A DNA stretch of 64,000 nucleotides from Bacteroidota bacterium (GTDB lineage Bacteria; Bacteroidota; Bacteroidia; Chitinophagales; Chitinophagaceae): NCBI GenBank assembly GCA_016868475.1, contig VGGU01000007.1:1-64000 (forward strand). The letters are read 5' to 3'. The position numbers and the translations under genes were made by a program. Positions 17,742 through 26,404 of the stretch are shown here, piece by piece. Each line of letters opens with the position of its first letter. The stretch's first letter is position 1. The notes under the pieces were generated by a model. The model saw only the letters and a program-made list of their open reading frames with translations. It had not been told where the DNA came from and made no database searches.

Positions 17742-17973
17742 GTTTAGAACTGATGTTTATTATTTTTACCGGGCAATGCTGAGCTGCTAAATTAAATGCT
17801 TTCCATTCATGGGCGTGAAAAGTGGTAGAATAAAATCCTTTTTTATTGATTGCCCGTACCAATGTGGCTTTTCCGTCTTTTTGAGACATTCTCCACTTTT
17901 CAGGATAAACCTCCACACAGGCATTGCAGCCAATGCACTTTTCTCTTTGTTGAGTAACCGTAAACTGTTTCAT
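17734..17973 (-). CDS. Small single-cluster [4Fe-4S] ferredoxin
   Basis: This 79-residue protein has CIGCNAC near residue 15 and a fourth Cys in QHCPVKII, giving one [4Fe-4S] cluster with a long loop between. It overlaps the U32 gene (ATGA-type, 4 bp) and moaCB (8 bp). The tight coupling to the U32 gene suggests that it feeds electrons to that protein. As I recall, E. coli RlhA, a U32 RNA hydroxylase, genetically requires the small ferredoxin YfhL, which supports the pairing by analogy. A link to MoaA (radical SAM) is an alternative. Confidence 0.8.
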   Translation of the reverse strand: MKQFTVTQQREKCIGCNACVEVYPEKWRMSQKDGKATLVRAINKKGFYSTTFHAHEWKAFNLAAQHCPVKIINISSKHD

Positions 17974-19202
17974 GAATCAACAATTTTAAAAAGCTTATCA
18001 GATGGCCTTATTTTTTGACTGACTTTTATCGAGAAATGCTGCCCCTTTTTAACGGTTTCCACTTCCTGGTCTGCAACTCTGATTTCATCAACAATGGTTT
18101 CCAAATAGCCTAAGGAGGGACCCGTAATCATGATTTTATTCCCGATGGATAAGGCGTGCGACTCAACCACAAACTCTCCTATCCCTGATTTAGTGAAGTA
18201 TTTGACACCTTTACCAATATATATTCTCTTTTGCGTTGCAGCTGAACCATGGATAGCAGACCATTCACCCATTTTTCTTCCTAAATAATAACCATCCCAA
18301 AATCCACGATTATAGACTGTAGCTAATTCTTCTATCCAGATTTTTACTTTTTCTTGGTTATAGGAACCTGCTGCAATTGCATCAAGAGCTTGGCGGTAAC
18401 ACTTGGTTGTTTTATAAACATAATCGGGCGCCCTGCCTCTACCTTCAATTTTGATAACCGATATTCCGATTTCAACAATTTTATCTAAGAAATCTATGGT
18501 GCATAGATCTTTTGCCGACATGATGTATTGGTTGTCTATGGCCAATTCAAATCCGTCCTCTTTATCGGTTACCAGATATTCCCTTCTGCAATTTTGTATG
18601 CAAGCACCTCGGTTAGCCGAACTGTTGTGCGTGTGCAAGCTTAAATAGCATTTGCCTGAAATTGCCATACATAAAGCACCATGAGAAAAGATCTCAATTT
18701 TTAGCAAGTTCCCTGAAGGCCCTTTGATTTTCCGTAATGCTATTTCTTTTATTATTTGTGCAACTTGACTTAAGGTAAGCTCACGGGCTAGTACAATCAG
18801 ATCGGCAAACTGGCTATAAAACTCAACAGTTTCGATGTTAGAAACATTGGCCTGTGTGGAAATATGAACCGGAATACCCATTTTTTTACAATAGGAAATA
18901 ACTGCAAGGTCAGCAGCAATGATAGCATCAATTTTTGCTTCTTTTGCTTTTTGTACAATCTCCTGCATCAAGCGAAGATCGTAGTCGTATAAAATGGTAT
19001 TTAGTGTTAAATAAGCTTTTTTATTGTGCTCCCTAGCAATCTCAGCAATGTTAGGCAAATCGTCTACTCCAAAATTGTAACTGGAACGGGTTCGCATGTT
19101 CAACTGTTCAACACCAAAATAAAAGGCATCGCAGCCGCCTTGAATGGCAGCCATTAAGCTTTCAAAAGAGCCCACCGGCGCCAATAATTCCGTGTTGTTC
19201 AT
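17970..19202 (-). CDS. U32 family protein (RlhA/TrhP/UbiU-type Fe-S hydroxylase superfamily)
   Basis: I use the ATG at 19202; the ORF-track start is a GTG five codons earlier. The N-terminus (ELLAPVGSFESLMAAIQGGCDAFYFG) is the U32 barrel signature. The four Cys pattern GALCMAISGKCYLS and GACIQNC matches the [4Fe-4S] ligands known in U32 hydroxylases such as RlhA, TrhP and UbiU. These act in oxygen-independent hydroxylation of RNA or quinone precursors, not as true peptidases. The substrate cannot be assigned; Bacteroidota use menaquinone, so an RNA target is more likely than a ubiquinone precursor. A dedicated ferredoxin follows. It lies 26 bp (ORF start) downstream of the tyrosine phenol-lyase gene. 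Confidence 0.85.
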   Translation of the reverse strand: MNNTELLAPVGSFESLMAAIQGGCDAFYFGVEQLNMRTRSSYNFGVDDLPNIAEIAREHNKKAYLTLNTILYDYDLRLMQEIVQKAKEAKIDAIIAADLAVISYCKKMGIPVHISTQANVSNIETVEFYSQFADLIVLARELTLSQVAQIIKEIALRKIKGPSGNLLKIEIFSHGALCMAISGKCYLSLHTHNSSANRGACIQNCRREYLVTDKEDGFELAIDNQYIMSAKDLCTIDFLDKIVEIGISVIKIEGRGRAPDYVYKTTKCYRQALDAIAAGSYNQEKVKIWIEELATVYNRGFWDGYYLGRKMGEWSAIHGSAATQKRIYIGKGVKYFTKSGIGEFVVESHALSIGNKIMITGPSLGYLETIVDEIRVADQEVETVKKGQHFSIKVSQKIRPSDKLFKIVDS

Positions 19203-19243
19203 TTTCGTTTTTTTCACAAACGCTGGTTAATTGGAAAATTATG

Positions 19244-20626
19244 TTATTTAATTTTTTCAAATCGGGCTTGAAAAAACCTAAGATACTTGGGTTCATAAAT
19301 CATTTTTAACCCTTTGATCTTATTTCTATTTTTAAAAACCTCGGCCGTTGATTCTGCTACCACATCCATATGAGCCTGCGTATATACTCTTCTTGGTATA
19401 GTAAACCTGACAAGCTCTAAAGCGGGATTGTAGTTTTCGCCATTTGCCTTTCTTCCTGCAGATACCACCCCTCTTTCCATTGTTCTGACACCGGAATCAA
19501 TATAAAATTCTGCAGCCAGTGCTTGTGCAGGGAACTGATCTTGTGAAAGATGTGGCAAAAAAGCCTTTGCATCTACAAAAATTCCATGACCCCCGATAGG
19601 CTTCACGATTGGAATACCATACGCTATCATCTTGTTGCCCAGATATTCCACCTGTCCTATTCTAGCTTTTTGGTGGTTATCATCCAAGGACTCTTTGATC
19701 CCAACAGCTATAGCCTCCATATCTCGTCCGGCCAAACCACCATAGGTGTGTAACCCTTCATAAACTACAACCAAATTTCTAGCTTCTTCATATACATCAT
19801 AATCATTTGTTGCCATGAAACCCCCGATGTTAACTAAGGCATCTTTTTTAGCGCTCATCGTTGCTCCATCGGTGTAAGAACATAACTCTTTAACAATTTC
19901 TTCCACGGATCGGTTAGCATACCCTTTTTCTCTTTGTTTTATAAACCAGGCATTTTCGGCAACCCGGGTCATGTCGTGAATTATTTTAATTCCGTGCTTT
20001 TGTGTCAAGGATCTGAGTTGCTTCAGATTTTGCATACTGATGGGTTGACCACCGGCCATGTTCACATTGGTTGCAATGCTGATATAGGCAATTTTTTTTG
20101 CTCCGTGTTTTTTGATGATGGACTCTACTTTTCCCAGGTCAACATTACCCTTAAACGGATGTTCATTTAGCGGATCATGAGCTTCATCAATAATGATATC
20201 AGTAAAAATTCCTCCGGCCAATTCCTGATGCAATCTTGTGGTGGTAAAGTACATATTGCCAGGTACGAGTTGCCCCTTTTTAATCATAATCTGTGAAAGC
20301 AGATTTTCGGCCCCTCGCCCTTGGTGTGTTGGAATTACATATTTGTACCCATAATGCTCCTTAATGGAAGCTTCCATTCGTTCAAAACTCTTACTTCCAG
20401 CGTAGGCTTCATCACCCAACATAAAAGCACTCCATTGCCTATCACTCATTGAGCCAGTTCCACTATCCGTTAGCAAATCAATATAGACAAAATCTGACGG
20501 GAGTAAAAACGTGTTATATCCTGCTTTTTTAATTTGTGCCAAACGCTGCGATCTACTGGTGACCTTTAACAGTTCCACCATTTTCATTTTATAAGGCTCT
20601 GCCCATGATTTCTTAAAGTCTTTCAT
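19244..20626 (-). CDS. tpl: Tyrosine phenol-lyase (beta-eliminating lyase family)
   Basis: This PLP enzyme of 460 residues belongs to the tryptophanase/tyrosine phenol-lyase family. TPL splits L-tyrosine to phenol, pyruvate and ammonia. The PLP lysine is in SAKKDALVNIGG. TPL-specific features are visible: NMYFTTTRLHQE, corresponding to the Thr124/Arg region of Citrobacter TPL, and GVRTMERGVVSAGR, which keeps the Met-Glu-Arg segment (Arg381 region) that binds the phenol ring. Tryptophanases, including the Bacteroides enzyme as I remember it, have a GIRxVEIG segment instead. It lies 14 bp after moaE and before the U32 gene, inside the Moco run. Why a tyrosine-cleaving enzyme sits there is unknown. 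Confidence 0.82.
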   Translation of the reverse strand: MKDFKKSWAEPYKMKMVELLKVTSRSQRLAQIKKAGYNTFLLPSDFVYIDLLTDSGTGSMSDRQWSAFMLGDEAYAGSKSFERMEASIKEHYGYKYVIPTHQGRGAENLLSQIMIKKGQLVPGNMYFTTTRLHQELAGGIFTDIIIDEAHDPLNEHPFKGNVDLGKVESIIKKHGAKKIAYISIATNVNMAGGQPISMQNLKQLRSLTQKHGIKIIHDMTRVAENAWFIKQREKGYANRSVEEIVKELCSYTDGATMSAKKDALVNIGGFMATNDYDVYEEARNLVVVYEGLHTYGGLAGRDMEAIAVGIKESLDDNHQKARIGQVEYLGNKMIAYGIPIVKPIGGHGIFVDAKAFLPHLSQDQFPAQALAAEFYIDSGVRTMERGVVSAGRKANGENYNPALELVRFTIPRRVYTQAHMDVVAESTAEVFKNRNKIKGLKMIYEPKYLRFFQARFEKIK

Positions 20627-20640
20627 AATTTATGATTTAA

Positions 20641-21081
20641 CTACTTGTTTTCCTTCCAAACTGTTTCATGGGTATCGACAATTTCTTTTCCCCACACCGG
20701 AAGTTCCTGTTTTATTTGTTCCACAATTTGGTTGCAGGCCTCAATAGCAGCTTTTCGATGTTTTGAAGAAGTAAATACAAATAAACAAATTTCACCCACT
20801 TTCACTTTGCCCAAGCTGTGGTAAATGTGCATACAAGTCAAGTCATACTTTGCAAATGCCTCTTCCCGAATTTCATGCGCCTTTTCCAAAGCCATTTCTT
20901 CATAGGCGGTATATTCAATATCGGTAACCCTACCCTTTCCTCTTTCATCAGCGCGGACCTGACCTAAAAAAATGCTATGCCCGCCGATTCCAGTTTTAAC
21001 ACTATGATGGGCTATGCTTTCTGCGATCTGCTGTGGCGTAATTGGCCCTAAAACAAAAATATTCTTATACTTCTTTTGCAT
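20641..21081 (-). CDS. moaE: MoaE, molybdopterin synthase catalytic subunit
   Basis: MoaE converts cyclic pyranopterin monophosphate to molybdopterin using MoaD thiocarboxylate. This 146-residue protein shows the family features GGHSIFLGQVR, the SSKHRKAAIEACNQIVEQIK helix and the catalytic-lysine region ELPVWGKE. It overlaps moeB by 17 bp, consistent with translational coupling, and lies next to moaD. Confidence 0.92.
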   Translation of the reverse strand: MQKKYKNIFVLGPITPQQIAESIAHHSVKTGIGGHSIFLGQVRADERGKGRVTDIEYTAYEEMALEKAHEIREEAFAKYDLTCMHIYHSLGKVKVGEICLFVFTSSKHRKAAIEACNQIVEQIKQELPVWGKEIVDTHETVWKENK

Positions 21082-22183
21082 ACGGTTTATTGTTATTAGG
21101 TGATAAATTGTTCATTATCCCTCCTAGTATTGAGTAATATTTTCGAAACGGATCTGCTTGTTGCAATTGCATCACGGCCTTATCGCTGCGCAGTCCACTT
21201 TTACAAAACACCAACACATTTTCGTAAGGCAATAAGCAATTTATTTGCTGCGCTATTGAAGACAAGGGTAATGCTAAGCACGGAACTGCTTCTATTTTAG
21301 GCAATTCGTCTTTTTCACGTACATCCACAAAAGCGGTAAGTTCAGGATTAAGAAAAAACATTTCCAGCGCTTTGTCCCAATCAATATTTTTTACCGCTGC
21401 ACACGTGATACGGTAATCACGATCTTGAAACTCTATTTGGCTAGCCGGTATTTTTTGATCGGACACCGGATTTTTATCAATAGCCAGCTCATTAAAACGT
21501 TGATCGAGTAAATTATAGTAAAGCATTTTTCCACAGAGAATATTCCCTAAGCCCACGATCAGCTTTATGGCTTCAGTGGCCTGCAGGGTGCCGATTATTC
21601 CAGGAAGCACACCTAACACGCCGGTATCATTACAATTGGGTATTTGCCCAGCATCCGGCGGGTCGGGAAACAGGTCACGGTAATTGTGCGCAATTCCGTT
21701 TAGGTCTTGTACATTAAACACACTCACTTGACCCTCGTATTGATATATAGCCCCGTATACCAACGGCTTATTCAACAATACACAAGCATCGTTAACCAAA
21801 TAACGAGTAGAAAAATTGTCACAACAATCCAACACCACATCATATTTTGAAATCAGCGCTATAGCATTTGAATTGTCTATGAATTGCTCATATCCTTCCA
21901 CAGCAATGTTGTAATATTTTTGACGAATTCGTTCAACCGCTACCCCAACCTTGCTTTTTCCAACATCACTTTCTCCATAAAGAACCTGTCTGTTTAAATT
22001 AGAAATATCCACGACATCCCCATCCACTACGCCTATTTTCCCCACCCCTGCTGCCGCCAGGTATAACAATGCAGGACAACCCAAACCGCCTGCACCAATT
22101 ACTAAAACCGATGCGCTATTCAGTTTTTGCTGCCCCTCATTGCCGAAGCCCATTAATTTTATTTGTCTGTCAAATCTTGTCAT
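21065..22183 (-). CDS. moeB: MoeB/ThiF-type adenylyltransferase with C-terminal rhodanese domain
   Basis: The N-terminal E1-like domain (about residues 1-240) has GAGGLGCPALLYLAAAGVG and NLNRQVLY. It would adenylate the C-terminal glycine of MoaD. The C-terminal rhodanese domain (about 265-365) has an active Cys in FCKSGLRSDKA. The fusion resembles eukaryotic MOCS3 and would activate MoaD and supply its sulfur in one protein. The zinc-binding Cys pairs of classical MoeB are not evident. moaD is 11 bp upstream. Supply to ThiS as well cannot be excluded. Confidence 0.9.
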   Translation of the reverse strand: MTRFDRQIKLMGFGNEGQQKLNSASVLVIGAGGLGCPALLYLAAAGVGKIGVVDGDVVDISNLNRQVLYGESDVGKSKVGVAVERIRQKYYNIAVEGYEQFIDNSNAIALISKYDVVLDCCDNFSTRYLVNDACVLLNKPLVYGAIYQYEGQVSVFNVQDLNGIAHNYRDLFPDPPDAGQIPNCNDTGVLGVLPGIIGTLQATEAIKLIVGLGNILCGKMLYYNLLDQRFNELAIDKNPVSDQKIPASQIEFQDRDYRITCAAVKNIDWDKALEMFFLNPELTAFVDVREKDELPKIEAVPCLALPLSSIAQQINCLLPYENVLVFCKSGLRSDKAVMQLQQADPFRKYYSILGGIMNNLSPNNNKPYAKEV

Positions 22184-22194
22184 TGCCTAGTTGA

Positions 22195-22449
22195 TTATCC
22201 CCCCGAAAATGGAGGCAACAATGCCACTTCATCTCCATTTTCGAAAAGCCTATTTTGGGAGACCACTTTTTGGTTAACGGCTATGCTTATTTTCAACTCA
22301 CTAATACCAGGGAAATTAATGCTAAGCCAGTCCTTTAAAGCATTTACATCAGTCATCCCTTCTACGGTTAAGGAATTAGCGTTGATTATTTCAACTGCTT
22401 TGCCAAATGCTATTACCCTAATTGTACTACCTGTGGTTGTGCTTTCCAT
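22195..22449 (-). CDS. moaD: MoaD, molybdopterin synthase sulfur-carrier subunit
   Basis: This 84-residue ubiquitin-like protein ends in LLPPFSGG, the Gly-Gly tail that is adenylated by MoeB and turned into a thiocarboxylate. It overlaps mobA by 37 bp and precedes moeB and moaE, its two partner genes. The first few residues (MESTTTGST) may be a slight extension; no better start is visible. Confidence 0.92.
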   Translation of the reverse strand: MESTTTGSTIRVIAFGKAVEIINANSLTVEGMTDVNALKDWLSINFPGISELKISIAVNQKVVSQNRLFENGDEVALLPPFSGG

Positions 22450-23015
22450 ATTGCTATATCATTTGGTGTATTCATATTCATGAACCCAGTTGGATACTTT
22501 TCTGTCAAATCGTCCATCGCCACGAGGCGGTGTGTTGATTCCAAAATAAGATCCTGTAGTTTAAGTTTATTTTCGCTAATACAAGCCGCCACCTTATTTT
22601 TTAACGTTACCGGATATATTGCCTGAAGTGGGTGAATACTTGAATTTGTTTCTGTTACAATAATTGTATTGCTGGCAATATTGTTAATCAAACGATGGAT
22701 TGCTTCAATTGGGAAAAACGGCGAATCGCAGGCAAGCAAGAGAACGAATTGTTTTTGTGTATAATGAAACCCTGTGTGCAAGGCCCCCATGGGTCCTTTG
22801 TGGGCAATAACATCCTTAACTGAATTAAACCCCAGTTGATCATATGCAGGAGAATTGGCAATTATCCTAAATGGAAACTGGTGTTGCTGCAATCTATCCG
22901 TCAAATGCAAAAGCATTGGCTTTCCGTTCATCAGCATTAACCCTTTATCCTGTTCCATCCGGGTGCTTTTGCCACCAGCCGTTACTACTATTTCTATGTC
23001 ATGCAGCGCAATCAC
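22413..23015 (-). CDS. mobA: MobA, molybdenum cofactor guanylyltransferase
   Basis: MobA adds GMP to molybdopterin to give the MGD cofactor of the DMSO-reductase family, which fits the alpha subunit encoded in the same run. The N-terminus has the nucleotidyltransferase motif TAGGKSTRMEQDKG; LLACDSPFF marks the metal-binding Asp region. The start is GTG at 23015, forming a GTGA overlap with the upstream TSUP stop. The length of 200 is normal. Confidence 0.9.
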   Translation of the reverse strand: MIALHDIEIVVTAGGKSTRMEQDKGLMLMNGKPMLLHLTDRLQQHQFPFRIIANSPAYDQLGFNSVKDVIAHKGPMGALHTGFHYTQKQFVLLLACDSPFFPIEAIHRLINNIASNTIIVTETNSSIHPLQAIYPVTLKNKVAACISENKLKLQDLILESTHRLVAMDDLTEKYPTGFMNMNTPNDIAIWKAQPQVVQLG

Positions 23016-23752
23016 TGAAAAATAAATTTAATTGAAGCAATGGCAAGTACAGTGGCCAAAGCTATTTTCATTGCAGGAATATTGAATTTATTAGCGCCAA
23101 AATATCCACCAGCCACTCCCCCTGCTAAGGTTAGCAGCACAATCCATTCAAAATGTGCAGGCATTGCAATACCTACTATTCCGGAGCCAATGATGCCCGC
23201 AATGGAATTAAGAAAAATAAACAGGGCACTAATTGTTGCTGTTTGTTTTAAATCAGTCCAACCTAAAATCAATAAAATGGGTGAAAGAATAATCCCCCCA
23301 CCAATACCAATCAATCCTGAAACAAACCCAATGGACAATCCTAATGCAGGAGCCATCCAAAACTTTCGCACAATGCTTGTTGAACCACTTACCGGAAACA
23401 CATTAAGAATTCGCATCACCGGGAAAAGCAAGAGTACGCCAAGCACTTTTTGGTAGATTTTTGCATCCAGAAAAAACAAACTACCTGCAAATGAAGCGGG
23501 TACGGAAAAAATGATCAACGATAGAAAAAGTTCTTTTGGAAATTTTTCAACCCTTCGAAATGATAAAAAGGATATGGCCGAAACACCAATGTTTAGCAAC
23601 AAAGCAGTGGGACGAATTTCGGCAGGGGCAAATCCGTACAAGGTCAGCAGAACCAGGTAACTACTTGCTCCTCCATGTCCAACTGAAGCGTATAAAAAAG
23701 CCACTACGGGCATTAATACAAATAAAATCGATATGGAAAAGTGTGCTTCCAA
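23012..23752 (-). CDS. TSUP (TauE/SafE) family membrane transporter
   Basis: This 246-residue protein has about eight hydrophobic segments and the TSUP features YASVGHGGASSYL and GLIGIGGGIILSP. TSUP proteins move sulfur-containing or small organic anions. Here it is embedded between moeA (4 bp) and mobA (4-bp overlap), so it should be produced with the cofactor and the reductase. An oxyanion such as nitrite, sulfite or molybdate is conceivable, but substrate cannot be read from sequence. No NarK-type transporter is present in the window. Confidence 0.85.
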   Translation of the reverse strand: MEAHFSISILFVLMPVVAFLYASVGHGGASSYLVLLTLYGFAPAEIRPTALLLNIGVSAISFLSFRRVEKFPKELFLSLIIFSVPASFAGSLFFLDAKIYQKVLGVLLLFPVMRILNVFPVSGSTSIVRKFWMAPALGLSIGFVSGLIGIGGGIILSPILLILGWTDLKQTATISALFIFLNSIAGIIGSGIVGIAMPAHFEWIVLLTLAGGVAGGYFGANKFNIPAMKIALATVLAIASIKFIFQ

Positions 23753-23756
23753 AAAA

Positions 23757-24932
23757 TTACCAATAAAATACTTCTACCAAATCCCCCTTCTGCCAAATCT
23801 TATCATTTTCGTGCAAAAGTGCAAAGGCATTTACATCAGCAAAGGGCAATAGATTAAATGAATCCTGTCCATGCAAAATGTTTACTTCGCCATTGATCAC
23901 CACAGCCTTCAAGATGTTTGCCAATTCACCCTTTTTTTCCCATGGATGAGCCAAAGGTAATGTGGCAGAAGCAGAAAATGGGCGCTCAATACCACGCATG
24001 TATTGCAAACACGGCTTAACGTATTGATTAAAACAGGATACCACAGCTGCAGGGTTTCCTGGCAGGGCAAAAACCATAGTCTTTTCTATCTTGCCAGCAA
24101 ACATCGGCTTGCCAGGCTTTTGTCTGATCTTATAAAACAGCGGCTCAACACCTTCATCGGAAAGGGCTTGAAAGACAAAATCGTATTCGCCAACGGAGAT
24201 CCCGCCTACTGTGATCAATACATCGCTATTTCTTATCGCAGACGAAACCACCTGCCTTAACTCATCGACATTATCTTTTACATGAAAGGCCTCCGCATCG
24301 TTTATACCTATTGCTTTTAGATACGCTAATAATGCAGGTTGATTTGAATTATATATTTCACCAGTAAGCAATGGTGTTCCCGTTTCTACCAGTTCATTTC
24401 CGGTTACAATTATCTTTACTTTGGGTTGGCGGTATGCTTGAATATGTCTGATCCCAACCGAACTTAGCAATGCCACTACACCTGGGGTAATAACGGTTCC
24501 CGCTTTAACAATAATCTCTCCTGTTTTACATTGCGCTCCCCGCAATCGAACATTTGCTCCAGATTGAATGCTACCTTCCTTAAAAGTTATTTTATTGTCT
24601 TGGATGGATACCAGTTCTTGCGGAATTACCGTATCCGCGCCTGCTGGTATGGGTGCGCCAGTAAAAATGCGCGCGGCATCATTGCCACTAACATAATGTG
24701 ATTTACGCTCTCCGGCCTGAACACTACCAAAAATTACATACTCGGTTTTGCTTGCGTTAAAGCAAAATGCATACCCATCCATTGCAGAATTATTGAACGA
24801 GGGTACATCAATTGGAGCTGTAACATCATTTTTTACTACTCTTTCAATCGCTTCAGTAATGAGCAACATTTCAGAGGGCAGCTTCCAAACATGTTCTGCA
24901 AGTATTTGCTTTGCTTCAATTAAACCAACCAC
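23757..24932 (-). CDS. moeA: MoeA, molybdopterin molybdenumtransferase
   Basis: MoeA inserts molybdenum into adenylated molybdopterin. This 391-residue protein has the signatures SFNNSAMDGYAF, GAPIPAGADTVIPQE, TGNELV and ALPGNPAAV in the usual order. It lies two bases after the small envelope-protein gene and 4 bp before the TSUP gene. Confidence 0.94.
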   Translation of the reverse strand: MVGLIEAKQILAEHVWKLPSEMLLITEAIERVVKNDVTAPIDVPSFNNSAMDGYAFCFNASKTEYVIFGSVQAGERKSHYVSGNDAARIFTGAPIPAGADTVIPQELVSIQDNKITFKEGSIQSGANVRLRGAQCKTGEIIVKAGTVITPGVVALLSSVGIRHIQAYRQPKVKIIVTGNELVETGTPLLTGEIYNSNQPALLAYLKAIGINDAEAFHVKDNVDELRQVVSSAIRNSDVLITVGGISVGEYDFVFQALSDEGVEPLFYKIRQKPGKPMFAGKIEKTMVFALPGNPAAVVSCFNQYVKPCLQYMRGIERPFSASATLPLAHPWEKKGELANILKAVVINGEVNILHGQDSFNLLPFADVNAFALLHENDKIWQKGDLVEVFYW

Positions 24933-24934
24933 AT

Positions 24935-25333
24935 TTATTTCTTTTTCAACTTATTCAACCTCAATCCCATTCCTATGCCGGCATTCCATTTTCCATTTGT
25001 ACTAGCTGTTTTAGCAGTATAATAAAAAGGAAGCTGAAAGACTAAATGCTTATAGGTATAAGTAATCCCGGCCCCTAACATGGGTATGGCAATAGAATTT
25101 TTTGTGGCCCCTTTGTCTTCCTTAAAACGTAAAGAAGGAAGCAGTCCAATAAATAGCTTAGACTCCCCTTTTGAGAAATTAATATTCGGCCCTAGGAAAT
25201 TCAGGTATGCAGCATTATTCACATATCCGCCAACAATGATACCCTCGAATAGAGAAGCGTTTCCATTTTTTTGCTGAGCAAATATTGTGCTTGAACAAAA
25301 TAAAATGGCCAAAGCAAAGATTAACTTTTTCAT
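24935..25333 (-). CDS. Small exported protein, probable beta-barrel fragment, unknown function
   Basis: This 132-residue protein begins with a clear signal peptide (MKKLIFALAILFCSSTIFAQ). The rest alternates polar and hydrophobic residues and ends with MGLRLNKLKKK. It resembles a small outer-membrane beta-strand protein, but I do not recognise the family. It sits between moaA (56 bp) and moeA (2 bp) in the long minus-strand run, so it is probably co-expressed. Confidence 0.6.
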   Translation of the reverse strand: MKKLIFALAILFCSSTIFAQQKNGNASLFEGIIVGGYVNNAAYLNFLGPNINFSKGESKLFIGLLPSLRFKEDKGATKNSIAIPMLGAGITYTYKHLVFQLPFYYTAKTASTNGKWNAGIGMGLRLNKLKKK

Positions 25334-25389
25334 GATTATAAATTTAAGTGGTTTATTGTTTTATTGTTGCAAATTCATGCTAAGCGCTT

Positions 25390-26373
25390 CTACCCGCCAA
25401 TACTTACCATTGAACGGTTGATCACGTGGTTGACATTGGTTAATTGATAGCCTTTTTCAAACTGATTGCCCATAGCAGCATGTTTAAGCTGAACAGACTT
25501 AAAAATAAGTTCCTCTATTCCGTCTCCATTGCGAAGAGCACTAAGCAAATCCAATTCATCTTTTCCAAAAAGGCAGTTTTTTATTTTTCCCTCTGCAGTT
25601 AGTCGGAGTCGATTGCACTCGCCACAAAACTGTTTGCTCATGGTGGTGATAAAAGCAAAAGTGCCTTCAAATCCAATAGCTTTATACTTACTGGCCGTGG
25701 CATGAGGCTCATCCTTCAATTTGATTATATCATATTGCTCCTGAACGTTGGCCAGTAATTCCTGCGCGGTAATCACTTTGTTCTTATGCCAACTATTACC
25801 GGTAAAGGGCATAAATTCAATAAACCTAACATGCAATGGTTTATTTCGGGTAAGCTCAATAAAGTCAACTAACTCATGCTCAATACTACCGCGAATGGCC
25901 ACTGCATTTATTTTTACACGGAAATCATTTTCTAATAGCAGTAAAATATTTGACCATACCTGCTCAAAAGCATTGCGTTTTGTTATATGTTCAAAAGTAT
26001 TCCCCTTCAAGGAGTCCAAACTCACGTTTACTGAAGTTACACCTGCCTTTTTTAAGGCTTCGATATGTCTGTGGACCAAACTGCCATTGGTAGTGATCAG
26101 CAATTCCACGCCCAGTACTGATAACCGTTGAAGAATTTCATCAAAATCCTTTCGCACTAACGGCTCTCCGCCGGTTAATCTAATTTTTCTAACCCCATGT
26201 TTTACAAAGATCTTAGCAAGGGCTTCAATTTCTTCACTTGTCATCAATTGAGCTTGCTTCATAAATGAATGACATTCTTCGGGCATACAATAATTACAAC
26301 GGAAATTACAGTTGTCAGTAACTGATATTCTGAGGTAGTCATGTATTCGGCCAAATCTGTCGGTAAGCATCAT
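25390..26373 (-). CDS. moaA: MoaA, GTP 3',8-cyclase
   Basis: This radical SAM enzyme performs the first step of molybdenum cofactor synthesis. The N-terminal cluster motif is CNFRCNYCM and the C-terminal cluster motif is CGECNRLRLTAEGKIKNC. TGGEPLVRKDF and SLDSL are also present, and the protein ends in Gly-Gly as MoaA should. Its length is normal (327). It follows the chaperone gene by 31 bp and so connects the reductase genes to the cofactor genes. Confidence 0.95.
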   Translation of the reverse strand: MMLTDRFGRIHDYLRISVTDNCNFRCNYCMPEECHSFMKQAQLMTSEEIEALAKIFVKHGVRKIRLTGGEPLVRKDFDEILQRLSVLGVELLITTNGSLVHRHIEALKKAGVTSVNVSLDSLKGNTFEHITKRNAFEQVWSNILLLLENDFRVKINAVAIRGSIEHELVDFIELTRNKPLHVRFIEFMPFTGNSWHKNKVITAQELLANVQEQYDIIKLKDEPHATASKYKAIGFEGTFAFITTMSKQFCGECNRLRLTAEGKIKNCLFGKDELDLLSALRNGDGIEELIFKSVQLKHAAMGNQFEKGYQLTNVNHVINRSMVSIGG

Positions 26374-26404
26374 GTCATTACTTCTCTTTGTTCAGCAGAG
26401 GTTG

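Noticed and set aside
19244-20626. Tryptophanase (tnaA)
   Set aside because: The family is shared, but the GVRTMERG and FTTTR segments match tyrosine phenol-lyase rather than the GIRxVEIG segment of tryptophanases.
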